A stretch of 64,000 bases of DNA from the NCBI GenBank assembly GCA_973895155.1, contig OZ316891.1, positions 27,032,001 to 27,096,000 on the forward strand. Reading direction: 5' to 3'. Numbering within the stretch: the stretch's first letter is position 1; each line of letters begins with the position of its first letter. Shown here in pieces: positions 1 through 11,262 of this stretch. The position numbers and the translations under genes were made by a program. The stretch is from Marsupella aquatica (taxonomy: Eukaryota; Marchantiophyta). Below the pieces are notes generated by a model, which worked only from the letters and a program-made list of their open reading frames with translations, had not been told where the DNA came from and made no database searches.

Positions 1-372
1 ACAGATCTCCTATGGCAATTATTCTCCACACTACGAGGTTCAGCGTTGCTACAATCACCAATGTCATCTTGAAATTTTTCCAGGGTAGGCTTTTCCATCC
101 TATCCTCCAACACATCCATCTTGCAGTTATCATGCGTACGCTGAGAATCCCACCTTGTAAATCCATCCCTCTCAATCCCTGAAGGTTTGAGACCGTACCA
201 ACTTTGTACATTGTCATCAGGTTTCCCCCGTCCAACAAAGTGAATCAGAGTAGGTCGAGAGCAGGATGCGGCCCTAGCATCTTGACTAGGTACCACATTC
301 TCAATTACAGGTTCCCTGCCCTGCGCGTAAGCTGTGCCTCCCCTTGTTGCAGCGTTCACTTCAGATCAACCG
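1..372 (-). pseudogene. Coding-like open frame fragment, running off the left edge
   Basis: The minus strand is open in one frame from about 372 down to base 1, roughly 120 codons, with balanced polar composition. A second frame is open just upstream (559-356), so a frameshift may separate two parts of one old gene. No catalytic motif or family is recognisable. The neighbouring retrotransposon fragment makes a decayed transposable-element protein the simplest reading, but this is inference. The ORF has no visible start and continues beyond the window. Confidence 0.25.
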
Positions 373-1462
373 TCGGGGCAAGACCAGTGCTTGGCACCGC
401 CTTCTTCTCCATTCCTATCTGGTCCAAAACGTGGCGTTGTTGGGCCTTGTCATCGGCCCTCCAATCCCACCCAATGTTGATTACGCAACATGTTCCTCTA
501 CCAGCACTTTCTTCCTCTTCGCAACACCAAGCTTTGCCTCTAAACCCGATCTTAAACACTGCCTAGCATTCTAATTGCTCAAGAAATGAGTATGATTTAG
601 TATAATGCATGAGTCAAAGCAATTAGTGCTCACCTGAATGATTCCAGGGAACCAATCGTCCACGCTTCCGCCTTCCCTCCGATGAGAGAGCACGGTCAGT
701 TGCCGACACAAGATTACACCTTGATTTGTGATCCCAATTAGTAGGGTTACAACATCCTCTGCCTAGACGGCTTGATCCTCTAGTCAATACCCACCTTCTA
801 AATGGCCCCAGATGCGTAATGATAACAAATCACTTTGTCATATCCTCCCACAAGCTTAAGTAGCCCTAATAATATCTCTGGTTCCCCTTCTTCTCAAGTG
901 CGGCACTTCACTAATAAGTCAATTCTTGACCACTGTAATCATACTCCACACACAGAAGTAATTTTCTTAGCATCCCGCAATCTTCATAAGTCAAAGAGCC
1001 CCTATACTCGACTACTCTCCAACGCACGACACCAGAACGCATTCCAGAGTTCTTTCCGTTCCTTCTTTCCACAAGATTCCCTACTTAGAAAATCATTCCC
1101 TTTGTCAATGCACCGCCAGCCCACGGGTTGTAAACAGTTAATTCTCCTAACCAATGTCTCCACTTTTTACTCAGGATTACCTTCCGTAAAAAGCAAAGCT
1201 TCCCGTGGATTCAAACGAGAAGACAAAGTGCACGTTCAACCTTTGCCATTCTTTTCTTACGTTTCTAACTCTAGTACGTGCCAACAAAAAAAATTCTTCC
1301 TTCACCAGGCAACACTTAGGGTGTTTTCAATTCTCACTGTGATAGTCACACTCCCACAAATAGGAGTAATCACCTTAGCATCCGGTCAACCTTCCATCTA
1401 CATTCCCTCCCTTCCTAAAGATCCGAGTACAACCAGCACATTCCTTCAGCTCCGCCAGTTCA
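373..1462. other. No recognisable gene
   Basis: The stretch holds a long open frame on the plus strand (835-1515) that is rich in Ser, Pro, Phe and Leu and shows no domain. I see no promoter, repeat or RNA gene here. It may be decayed upstream sequence of the gypsy fragment that follows. Confidence 0.4.
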
Positions 1463-2730
1463 TTGTCAGCTCATCAGCCCATCGGCTATCTCTTCTACCC
1501 TACAAAAAATTTTAGGGATCTGGTGGAGAGTTGGGAGCCACAGATTGGTCCTAAGTTGACAGGGGAGGAGAGATGTTGCATGCATCAATTCATGAAGAGT
1601 TACCGGAATTGTTTTGCATTCAGCATGAAGGATTTGGAGACATTGAAGGGCCCTGGTATTCAGATTGAATTGGCTAGTGATGTGCCAATCTTTCGTAGAC
1701 CATACCGTTATAGTGACATGGAGAGAGCTCTGATTCAAAGCAGAGTTCAAGATTTGTTGGAGGCTGGATTGGTGGAGATTTTATATGGGGAGTATGCATT
1801 TGCGTGCAATGATGCCAGCCAAGAAAGTTGTGCATGGCAATTACACAGATAGGTGCATGTGTGGTGATTACAGACCTATTAATCGCCAGACAAAATCTGA
1901 TCGATATGCCATGCCCACACCTGAGGAGATCTTTGATATTGTGGGGCATGCAAAGGTTTTCAGTTCATTGGATCTGAGGTCAAGGTACCATCAGCTTCCA
2001 ATTAGGCATGCTGACAAGTCCAAGACAAATTTTTTGGGGGATTGATTCTTATGGCAAAGATCATTTGTATCAGTGGTTGTTCTTACCATTTGGGTTGAAG
2101 AATGCACCAGTTGAGTTCGAGAGAGTCATGGATCGAATCCTTGCAGGTTTGGATTTTGTTAGATGTTATATTGATGATATTTTGGTCTATTCTTCTACTA
2201 TGGAAGAACATCGGCAACACTTGTAGATTGCGTTGGAGAGATTGAGAGCACGTGGGTTGAAGATCCATCCTGGCAAGTGTAAGTTCTTTCAAGACCAGAT
2301 TTAGTATTTGGGCCACAATATATACCCAGGGGGATTGGGTGTACATCAGACTAAAGTGGAGGCCATTACATAGATTCCTTGTCCTACTGATGTGAGCAGA
2401 GTTCATGCATTCTTGGGATTGGCAAGCTACTATAGGAGGTATGTTAAAGGATTTAGCCAGCTTGCTAAACCTTTAACCATACTCACTAAGTTGCATCAGG
2501 AATGGATTTGGGGTGATGACCAGGAGCATGCCTTTTAGGAGTTGAAGCAAAGGTTGGCATCATCCCCTATTTTGAGAAGACCCATTTTCGGCAGACCATT
2601 TCAACTATACACTGATTGGAGTGGAGTAGGACTTGGTGTAGTGTTGACTCAGAAAGATGATGAAGGGCACAAGTTTGTTGTGGCATATGCCAGTAGATCA
2701 AACAATTCAGTAGAGGCTAAGTTGCCAACT
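1463..2730 (+). pseudogene. Ty3/gypsy reverse transcriptase and start of RNase H, broken
   Basis: Three overlapping frames together read as a Ty3/gypsy polymerase. The N-terminal part (1463-1852) has the usual approach to the fingers domain. 1785-2045 carries the palm motif around residues FSSLDLRSRYHQ. 2008-2226 carries LPFGLKNAP and the catalytic motif YIDD near 2169-2180, which is intact. A TAG follows at 2224-2226, then thumb sequence, then the first RNase H strand with its Asp (YTDWSG) at 2542-2730, after which homology stops abruptly. Frameshifts near 1830 and 2030 and several stops make it nonfunctional. It differs from the RT at 9.3-10.1 kb (YIDD against FIDN), so it belongs to another gypsy family. 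Integrase and LTRs are not seen. Confidence 0.85.
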
Positions 2731-3323
2731 TTCTTCATAAAATCCAGAACGACAAAAACTTTGATCTCTCCGCACCACAAACTCCGTTAAACAATTTCTT
2801 TGCACCGTTAGACAGCCCTTGCCCCGATCTATCCGCTGAGCCCATAAACTCCAAGTTCCATGTGACAAAACTTTGGGAAATCCACCAACACTCAACGCTG
2901 GAAAAAACCGTCATGAAAATCGTGTCATGAACAATGTCACCTTCCAGGCATGCTCTGATGTCAATTTTTGAGCACATGTTAGTTACTTGCAAGCAATTAA
3001 AAATTACAAGCATTTTGATTTAAAACACTGATATATCATTGACAAACATCATAATGGTAACTTTGTTTTACTAATTGACATCTCTTCATTTGTATTCTAG
3101 TTTTTAATGCTTAATACTTACAGCACGACACCCCAAAAATTACGTTGCTCTTGCCACAAACATGAATGTGTGCTTTTGTTACTGTCAAAAATAAGATCTG
3201 TCCTGTTTATGGCTGGTTGTGCTGATGTGGCGCAACCTCGTGGCAGGGAATTTGCAAGGGACCTCTCATGGGGGTCTGTAATGAGCATCATGAACCCTTC
3301 TTGTGGATCTTCCTCTGTATTTT
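2731..3323. other. No recognisable gene
   Basis: Sequence character changes at about 2730, where the gypsy RNase H is cut off. The rest is short open frames on both strands without recognisable motifs. It is the left flank of the large gypsy element. The last five bases, ATTTT at 3319-3323, are the proposed target duplication. Confidence 0.4.
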
Positions 3324-5315
3324 TGTGACACAAGTAATGTGTCACTTAACCAAACCCAGGTCGTAGATTAGGTCTTATACGGACGTTAGGACCATAGCCG
3401 TAGCGTAGAATAGCACGTATAGCCGTCCATTGCCATTATGAATAGATTAGGAGTAGGTTAAGATGACCGAATGATTACGAGTTCAGGAAGAGGATTATTA
3501 CGCGCGACCGAGGTACGGTGGCGGCAGCAGAGTAAAAATCAGTTAGAAGTCACGCTTGGACCGAGGCACCGACTTCAGCCCATTATCAATGACCAAAACG
3601 GCCTGGCCTTCTCACGCTCAGGCTCATCCTGGCACCTCCATAAGAGAGGAGCCGATGGTGCTACGGGCCATTTGCTCATTTCCACCTTTTTGGAATTCGC
3701 GAACGTTGCCATCCACTCGCCTTTCTGATCGAATCAAGTCGACCTTTACAAGGAGATTATTGAGGGATAAGAGCGGAATAAGGCAAGATTTAGTCAGGAC
3801 GAGCGAGGCCTCCACGAGAAAAAGGACCAACCGGGTGGGAACGTGGACTCAAAGCCCCAAAAAACCCCCCGGCCAACCAAAACCGACGGCCCGCGGATAA
3901 CCTGAAGTCCAACTTATTACAGGTAATCCGCGTCCCCGAAGTAGTTTGGATCGCGATCAAGAAACTCGAACACGTGGATTATCTGAAGGAGCATCAGTTG
4001 GAGCAGTTCGCTCACTTGCTATGGAGACCGTGCGCCGTCGGGCCGAAGGAGATTTTTGAGTTCATCTCCAATTTCGACACTGACGCATCGACCACCAAGG
4101 TTTTGGGACAGGCCTTATCACTCACGGAGCATCGGTTAACGCAAATCTTTTGCCTGCCAACCGGGCTGGTGCCGGTTGAACTCCGAATTCGGGATAAGGA
4201 GTATACACCGCGGCACTTCAAACCCGAGGGTAAGACGGACAACGGATACAAGCAGGGGTCGTGCACCAACTTAATCTGCATGGAGCGTCTTAACTTCATA
4301 TGGACTACCTTACACATGATTGAGCCACGATCCGAGATTTTCCTCTGCACGATCGTGCAGGTGGAACAGTACAAATGGCAGAACTGGGCCCAATTCTTCT
4401 ACCAAAGATTCTTGGGGGAGCTGAAGCGGGCTCAGGGTGGTATGGCTATTGGGGGGAAAACTTACTTGGGAAGTCATATCGCCATTATCCTCGCCTGGTA
4501 CAAGGCATGGCGGGAGGCCAGAGGAAAGAATATGGCCACCTCAACCCCGACTAATGTCACCCCCGCCCCAGAGGAGGCAACCCCGAGCGCGCAGACTACC
4601 GTTCCTCGGGCAAACCCCAAGCCGGAAGCCCCGACTAATACTCCGCCACCTCCTCCTGTGGAAATTCCGCCGCCCCCTTCCGTCGAGCCTTCGCTACCCG
4701 TAGTACAACCACCCCCAATCCCTCCACCACCTGAAGAAACCTTCCCCACCCCAACGCAGACTACGGAGGAGCTCGTTGCCCCGCCCGAGGAACCACCGGT
4801 ACCCGAGAGGATGGAGGACTACCAAGTAGCCCCCGGGACCATGGCCTACGACCTGGTCCAGAAGTTTAGTCAGACTATGTCTGGGGAGCTGGCGACGTAC
4901 ATCGGACAACAAGTCTCGGCATATTTTCAACCAGCCTTCTTCATGTTAGAGCACCAACCACGGATTGTAAGCCGCTTGGAGGAAGAACTCATGGCAAAGG
5001 GGAATGAGATCGGGCGCCTCCAGATGCTGGTAGAGCACCTCAAGGAGGAGGCCACTACCCGCTGTGAGGAGTTAGTCTGCACCGTCAAACAGAGGGACGG
5101 ACTAACCCAGGAGTTAAGCGGAGCGCAAGCAGATCTCAAGAAGCTGGACGACACCGTGCTTCAATTACGCTCAGAATCTTTGGCTCGGGTTACCAGCCTG
5201 ACCGACCTCAACAAACAATTCCTGCACGCAGCACAGCAGGTGGCTAGTCTCTCCGCCAAACGGGATAAATTGCTGGCGCAGGACCAGATCCATCGCAACT
5301 CCATGGCGAGGAAGC
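3324..5315 (+). repeat. 5' LTR of the gypsy element, with two deletions
   Basis: Bases 3324-3855 match 12244-12775. The match resumes at about 3858, equal to about 13445, so roughly 670 bp present in the 3' copy are missing here. It then continues to about 5310, equal to about 14892. Differences are a few per cent by eye. Beyond 5315 the sequence is gag-like rather than LTR, so a second deletion removed the LTR end, the PBS and the gag start. The copy begins with an inverted repeat, GTGACAC and GTGTCAC, around a 7-base loop (3325-3345). Confidence 0.7.
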
Positions 5316-5326
5316 CATTAAGCTAA
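3911..5326 (+). pseudogene. LTR-borne ORF, 5' copy: unknown domain, Pro-rich linker, coiled coil
   Basis: The frame is open across the base at about 3940 where the 3' copy has lost one base, and runs to a TAA at 5324-5326. It encodes a globular part of about 180 residues with aromatic, Leu-rich helices, then a long Pro/Glu linker with PPPP runs (about 4610-4790), then a Glu/Leu-rich coiled coil up to the deletion junction. No ATG lies at the start of the preserved frame. The globular part weakly recalls plant transposon-associated domains of unknown function; this is a resemblance noted by eye, not a family assignment. The C-terminal tail after about 5310 comes from the deletion junction and is not part of the original protein. 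Confidence 0.5.
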
Positions 5327-6550
5327 CCATTCTTCCAGGCGTGCTACGAGGAGAAGCGCGCCCGTGGTATAACTTACAACCCCCTGGTTTCACATGGGGC
5401 CAGTTCCAGACGGCGTTCTTGCAAGAATTTAGGCCCGTGGGGATCGAATCTCGGGCCCTGTCAAAAATCAAACAAATGTAGATGGGTAAGCATGACTCAC
5501 TTTGCAAATTTCTGCAGCGATTCCAGAAGGTTGCCGCCAAGATTCGGCCTAAGCCAGATGACTCTCTGCTGAGGAAATGGTTCGTCAACGCGCTACCCCA
5601 GAGGATGGCGTTCTCAATGCTAGAAAAGAAGACCACCACGCTACAACAAGCAATTGATAGTGCCGAATCCTTCAGGGAATTGCACTACACCTCTCAGCTT
5701 AATAGGAGGACCAAGCATAAAAAGAGCAGGAGGTATCATACCTTCAGCGACTCCGACTCTGAGTACGACAAGAAGAAAAGGAAGAAGAAATGACGACATA
5801 AGAAAAAGGGCCGGACAAGCTCTTCGTCAGACTCTGATTCAGAGTCTAGTGATTCCCTGTCCAGTAGCTCGACGTCAACTGGCTCATCCTCCAGCGAGAC
5901 CGAGTCAGAGTCTCGTAACCACAGAAGAAAGAAGGGATCACGGTCAGATACGGGCAAACATAAACCGCGAGCCAAGGTCGTCACTGCGGACCCCAAGGCC
6001 GCTGAGGTAGAAAAGCTGAACGAAATCACAGACCGGTGTCCGGGTGACCGTGTTTTCTGGTAAGAGCATGTTGGCTCTTATGAAGTCAACCTTGCATGCC
6101 CATAAGTTCTACACTAAAACCAAAATGATAACTCTTGTAAGAAAGGTGGTGGGTATTAAGAAAGGTTCAGGTGAAACTAATATACTATTAAATCCTACTT
6201 CACCATACTTGCGGATCAACACATCTCGAAAACTAATTTTTCTACGATATACAATCCTAATATCTCCAAGAGAAAATGAGATAGGAATGTCATCTGGACT
6301 CCTATTTAGATCCATGACTTCAATAAAGGACAAAGATAATGCACTCCCACTCCTCTCGATAAGACACTACTGGGTATACTATTGGCTCATTAGAACTCAT
6401 AATAGCAACTGCAAATTGAGCTCCAAAGTGATAAGTTAAATGTTGCCTCATGGATGGCTTGTCTAAAAGATGGACTCTAACCAAAAATAGGTTACGAAGG
6501 GGAAGATTAGGGATATCTCTCCCTCCTGGATTCATAATGACTCTCTTTTC

Positions 6551-6770
6551 CCTTTGCTATCCGGGCCAAAGGATGCGCCACCCCTAAGTTCTCAAAAAGA
6601 CCTGGTTCCCTAAGGTCCCATCTATAAGTCTACCACTCATTCCTTTGCTATCCGGGCCAAAGGATGCCCCACCCCTAAGTTCCCAAAGAGACCTTGTTCC
6701 CTAAGGTCCCATCTATAAGTCTACCACTCATTCCTTTGCTATGGCCAAAGGATGCCCCACTACTATGTAC
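6551..6770. repeat. Tandem repeat, period 91 bp
   Basis: The unit starting CCTTTGCTATCCGGGCC recurs at 6551, 6642 and 6733. The third copy is partial and lacks part of the start. Units one and two differ at a few positions. It lies inside the solo-LTR-like insert. Confidence 0.85.
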
Positions 6771-6984
6771 ATAAGGCAAAGAATAGAAGAAAAAGATGAG
6801 AGAAGAAAAGAGGATCGCTTCGACGCGGGAATTATCAAAATGTGGGAATGAGGAGAGAGTGCCCCTCACCACTTTATTTATATTGAATCCAAGAGGGCAT
6901 GGATTACGCCCAAACGCTTGGATGAAAGCCAAGTGGCACACATTCAACGTAAGAATGTGTGCTAGTACTATTGCAATCAAAACA

Positions 6985-7285
6985 AATAATGCATGCAAAT
7001 AAAACAACTAATGCATGCACCTGAAACAATTTGTGCATGCGTGCATCTTGTGGCTTGCACATTTGCTCACCTTGCATGCGCATAAAACAACTAATGCATG
7101 CAAATAAAACAATTTGCATGCATCTAAAATAATTTGTGCATGCACCTTGTGGCTTGCACATTTTGTCACCTTGCATGCACATAAAACAACTAATGCATGC
7201 AAATAAAACAATTTGTACATGCATCCAAACAATTTGTGCATGCAACTTGTGGTTTGCATAGTTGCTTACCTTGCATGCACATACG
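6985..7285. repeat. Tandem repeat of about 100 bp, rich in GCATGC
   Basis: CTTGCATGC begins similar blocks at about 7071, 7170 and 7270, so the period is 99-100 bp. Within each block, AATGCATGC and ATAAAACAA recur several times as sub-repeats. The many GCATGC palindromes give dense self-complementarity. It lies inside the insertion in gag. Confidence 0.8.
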
Positions 7286-8231
7286 TAATAGTCAAATTAT
7301 TTAGTTACTCCGTAACAAAATATAAATCTAACCTATATACTTACTAATATACTTAGTGGTAATGATTTCATCATGAATAATTGAATTATCACGACACCGG
7401 CTGAAAGCACTATCGGTGCACTTGGCGGAGAAACCTCCTGACAAGAAGAAACCACCGGAAATCCGAGCGCATGCTTGGTGCTCCAAGTGTTATTAGTCGG
7501 GACATGTGGTGCACCAGATAGAGTTGGAGCCCGAACAGTCCGAGCCAGAGGGATGCACGATGGAGTACTTCTTCGAGGATCCAAGTGAGGCGGTGTTCCA
7601 GATGAGTATGACGGGACCTCGCACCCTAAGCGGCCACAATCCAGGGTTCCATACCCCTTATCCGTATCCGGTGAATGGGTGTGGCCCCCAGATGGTCAGC
7701 AATCCAAGTATACCCCCTAAACCCGGCATTTAGCGGACCCCGGGTTGTTATAATTGCGAGAAACCCGGTCACTTTGCTCGAGAGTGCACGGAGCAAAGGA
7801 AGCAAGGGGATGGGAGAGCGATTCCATTGTGCCAGGTCTGTCGAACCGAAGCACATTCCATGTCAAACTGCCCCTTGGTGCTAGCCGCGAAGGCCGGTGC
7901 CGTCAGAGCTGCTCAACCTGCGGCCCCACCAATTACGGATGCAGTAGTACAAATGGTAACAATGGAATGGCAGGACGACTCCACCGAGTGGATCAACCTC
8001 ATAGAAGCAGTCGAGCAAACAAGAACGCACGCGGACAACGAGTGCTACCGCGTTTCTACCCAGTCATCCCGCAAGAAGGACAAGTACAAAGAATGAGCTC
8101 TGAAGGACGCCAAGCAGAAAGAGGCGGTCGCGGATAAGAATAGTCCGATGGAACCAGACGAGCAGGAAGACTACCAGCGGGATAACCCGAAGTGATTCTA
8201 CCCGCGAGTAGAGGAACTGGTCAAAAAGCAA

Positions 8232-8878
8232 TTGGAAGCCTACGAGGCCCAAGAGCACGAAAAAGCCATTAGGAAGGATATTGCCGATGCCAAGGCGGCC
8301 GAAGAAGCCGAAGAAGCTAAGACTGCCTTGCAAGCTGAAGTCAAGGGAGCAGAAGCAATAAAATCTGCGACACCACCGTCTGACCAATACGACATCAAAA
8401 AGGATGTTCAGAACTGTGCAGCGACGGCCACTGTCGGACAACTATTGCAGGATAACCCAAAGTATCGGCAACAACCCAAGGAGATGCTGATAGGGAAGAG
8501 GAGGCGACAGCTACCTCGGGTAAGCACCTTAGCCGACTGTATGATGATTTACCAGGACTTAGGAGCGCCGAAAGTCTCTATCGAGATAGTGGGTTGTACT
8601 GTTCGGTTTGTACCGGTAGACGGCGAGTCCGGTGTAAACATCATGATGGAGGACACTTCTGTAAGGTTGGGATATATGTCTTATCAACCCACGGTGCCAG
8701 GATCATGCCACTGGGGACGTTAACCAAGATATCCACGTGGATTGGAGGCCTCAAGTTTTTTCTAAATTACCTGGTGATGCGACCAGTCCGACCCTCTTCT
8801 TATCCAGTACTGCTGGGCAGACCCTGGTTATACGGTGCCCGAGTCATTACCGACTGGGGAAGGAAGGAATTATGATTC
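8232..8878 (+). pseudogene. Retroviral-type aspartic protease of the gypsy element, frameshifted
   Basis: The first part is an Ala/Glu-rich linker. The protease domain begins around 8550, and the active-site region VPVDGESGVNIM lies near 8610-8645. Gypsy proteases usually have D-S/T/G-G here; this copy reads D-G-E-S-G, close to the VDGGSG form of some plant lineages. The frame is lost near 8690-8720, and the C-terminal part, with LLGRPWLYGA, continues in another frame to a TGA near 8873-8875. This enzyme would cleave the gag-pol polyprotein. It is very likely inactive because of the shift. Confidence 0.65.
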
Positions 8879-8896
8879 AGTAACCCAACTACGACG

Positions 8897-9295
8897 GTGT
8901 CATGGAAGGAAGAAGACTATCAGGGTGAAACGCCCCAGGGACCCGAAGAATATGACTCGGAGGAGGAAATCTCAGAAGAAGAGGTAAATATGGTGGAGTT
9001 AATCTCTCGGCTGGATGAAGAGGAAGTCTTCGGGGTAAGTGCCGTCCGAGAAGCCCATATTCTGAACCAGCCCAGACCAGCGGCCCAAATTGAAACACCA
9101 GGGAGACCAGTAAGAGATGATGCGGCAACGGGCGAAGAATTCCCCGAAATAGTGATCCCTACGAAGGCAGTTGGCCGGCTTCCCTTGCCAGGTATACCCG
9201 AGGAAAATGCTACTCAGAGCGCCACTCCTCCCACAAAAAAGAAAGTTACGTGGAGCCCCGAGGTTCCGTCCGTAATAGAGCTCCCAAAGGAGTAG
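8897..9295 (+). pseudogene. Acidic linker between protease and RT of the gypsy element
   Basis: About 130 codons rich in Glu and Asp, with no catalytic motif, end at a TAG at 9293-9295 shortly before the RT frame opens. Such variable acidic linkers occur between protease and RT in many plant gypsy elements. It is probably continuous with the flanking pol frames in the active ancestor. Confidence 0.45.
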
Positions 9296-9313
9296 CCGAC
9301 AGTCTGGAAACCT

Positions 9314-10150
9314 GTGGCCTACGATGGCACCAGACTAGAGGAATTGGAGGCTCATCTTGACCGGGCCACCAGAGACCATGTGGATGTAATCCGCAAGGAA
9401 CACTATAGCAAATACACCACAAAGAGGGAGAGAACATTCAACGTCGGTTATGGCCTACGAACGCCAGAGGAAAAGGCCATCCAAGAACTCCTATCGGAAT
9501 ATGAGGACGTCTTCGCATGGAGTCACCGAGACTTAACCGGGATTTCACCGGCCTACGGCGAACACGTCATTGATCTAAACTTGGGTGCTCATGCCGTCCG
9601 AGAGAGACAACGAAGACTAAACCCAAGATATTCCATCTTGGTAAAGGAGGAGTTAGATCAACTGATCGCGGCAGACATAATCTACCCCGTCTTATCTAGC
9701 GAATGGGTGTCCCCCATTGTGGTGGTTCCTAAGAAGGTAGGGCCTGATGGTAAACCCAAAATTCGAATATGCCAAGACTATCGGAAGCTCAACGACGCTA
9801 CTCGGAAAGACCATTACCCGCTTCCCTACACGGATATGGTCCTTGACATGGTAGCCCGAAATGAGGTATACACATTCCTAGATGGATATTTGGGTTATAA
9901 CCAGATTTGGATCAGACTGTCGGACCAGCTCAAAACCACGTTCATAACGGAGTGGGGAACCTACGCGTTCAGGCGGATGCCCTTTGGCTTATGCAATGCC
10001 CCGGCTATGTTCCAGCGAATCATTATGAATATTTTTCATGACTTCTTACGAGAATTTTTGGAGGTGTTCATAGACAATTTTGCCATCTTTGGAACAATCG
10101 CCCAACACCCAGAACACCTGAGGCGGACTTTGGAGCGGACCGAGAAGTAG
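9314..10150 (+). pseudogene. Reverse transcriptase of the gypsy element, active site altered
   Basis: Fingers and palm blocks are clear: WVSPIVVVPKK, then ICQDYRKLNDATRKDHYPLP, then YTFLDGYLGYNQI, then FRRMPFGLCNAPAMFQR. The place of the YxDD box reads FIDN (about 10069-10080), so the second catalytic Asp is Asn. A one-base shift near 10145 separates the thumb and connection, which resume at 10153 with LKLHPGKCFF. Both changes argue for a dead enzyme. Confidence 0.9.
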
Positions 10151-10152
10151 GG

Positions 10153-11262
10153 TTGAAATTACACCCGGGCAAGTGCTTCTTTGGGGTTACGGAAGGAGTG
10201 CTACTAGGACACCGAGTATCCAAACGAGGGATCGAGGTGGACCAAGAAAAGGTGGGCGCGTGGATGAATGTCCCTTACCCAGCGGACCAGAAGGCGGTGC
10301 GATCCTTCTTAGGCTGCGTAGGGTACTACCGACGATTCATTCAGGATTTTGCCAAGATAGCCCTACCCCTCACAGAAATGATGAAGCAAGACGCGGTCAT
10401 AGAAATGACTCCCCGTAAAAAATCAGCCTTTGACGGACTAAAAAACCAGCTAACTATGGCTCCGATTTTGACTACCCCCGATTGGAACAAGGAGTTCCAT
10501 GTGTATGTCGACGTGTCTGGGTTTTGCATCGGCTCAGTCCTAAGCCAACTGGACGACAAAAAACGTGACCACCCCATTTACTTTGCGAGCCGACAACTAT
10601 TTGCCGCAGAGAAAATCTATTCGCCCACCGATCGGGAGGCCTTGGGAATCATCTACTCGTGTAAAAAGTTTCGCCATTATCTATTGGGATATAAGGTAGT
10701 ATTCCATACTGACCATGACAGCCTAAAGTACATGGTAAACAAAGCAGACTTGACAGGGAGAATAGCTCGTTGGGTCCTGCTGCTCCAAGAATTTGACTAC
10801 GAAGTCAGGGTGCGACCAGGGAAAGCACACGTGAATGCGGACTTCTTCTCAAGGATTGAAGGGGAATCAGACGACGCACCTGTCGATGATGCATTCCCTG
10901 ATGAAGAATTATTTCGCGTAGAAATGGACCAACCAACGTGGTACGGGGACCTAATCACCTTTCTCTTAACGGCCCGCATTCCAAGTAACATAAACCAAGA
11001 GGCCGCGTCGGTCTTTCTGCGCAAGGCCGCACCATACATGATGATACACGGACATCTGCATAAGGAAGGCGTCGATGGGAAGATCCGCAGATGCCTAGAT
11101 TATAACGAGACGATCATTGTCATGCGAGCTATGCACGAGGAGGAGGCAGGAGGACACTTTGCCCCGGTCACCACGGCTCACAAAATCTTGGACGCAGGTT
11201 ATTGGTGGCCTACGCTTCATCACGACGTAGCCCATTTTATCCGAGGTTGCGACTTGTGTTAG
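10153..11262 (+). pseudogene. RT thumb, RNase H and integrase zinc-binding domain
   Basis: The frame starts in the RT thumb. RNase H spans about 10480-10860, with the acidic residues in place: Asp in YVDVSGFCIG, Glu in TDREALGIIY, Asp in HTDHDSLKYM. The integrase HHCC module follows, with HEEEAGGHF and CDLC at the end. A TAG at 11260-11262 stops the frame directly after the last zinc Cys, but the same frame carries on, so this is a simple nonsense change where Gln is usual. The segment would degrade the RNA-DNA hybrid and begin integration. Confidence 0.9.

Larger units (their letters stand above)
6037..7396. mobile_element. Solo-LTR-like insertion inside gag (1360 bp, TSD CCGG)
   Basis: The insert starts TGTC and ends GACA, and is flanked by CCGG on both sides (6033-6036 and 7397-7400). 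Removing the insert and one CCGG joins the gag frame without a shift, which is direct evidence for insertion. It is AT-rich, unlike its host, and carries no coding capacity. It holds two tandem-repeat blocks and a TATA-like stretch near 6880-6890. TG...CA ends with a short TSD fit a solo LTR. A 4-bp TSD is slightly shorter than the common 5 bp, so other element types are possible. Confidence 0.65.
5334..8100 (+). pseudogene. gag polyprotein of the gypsy element, interrupted and broken
   Basis: Bases 5334-5790 encode a retrotransposon gag (capsid) segment, including TWGQFQTAF and the helix pattern after it. A stop at 5479-5481 and a TGA at 5791-5793 break it. A Ser/Asp-rich and Arg/Lys-rich tail follows up to 6036. 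A 1360-bp insertion (6037-7396) then interrupts the frame. Downstream, near 7747-7790, is a CCHC zinc knuckle (CYNCEKPGHFAREC), with a second at about 7829-7870 (CQVCRTEAHSMSNC), both with CX2CX4HX4C spacing. The knuckles would bind packaged RNA. The N-terminus was removed by the deletion at about 5310-5334. Confidence 0.75.

Noticed and set aside
835-1515. 226-codon plus-strand open frame before the gypsy fragment
   Set aside because: Ser/Pro/Phe-rich composition with no motif. It overlaps the gypsy frame at its end in another frame, so chance is more likely.
6551-7285. Regular repeats that might suggest a CRISPR array
   Set aside because: The repeats are contiguous, 91-100 bp, with no unique spacers, and the genome is eukaryotic. 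They are ordinary tandem repeats.
7754-8137. 127-codon frame over the gag zinc knuckles
   Set aside because: The other frame carries two CCHC motifs with correct spacing, so this one is a shadow.
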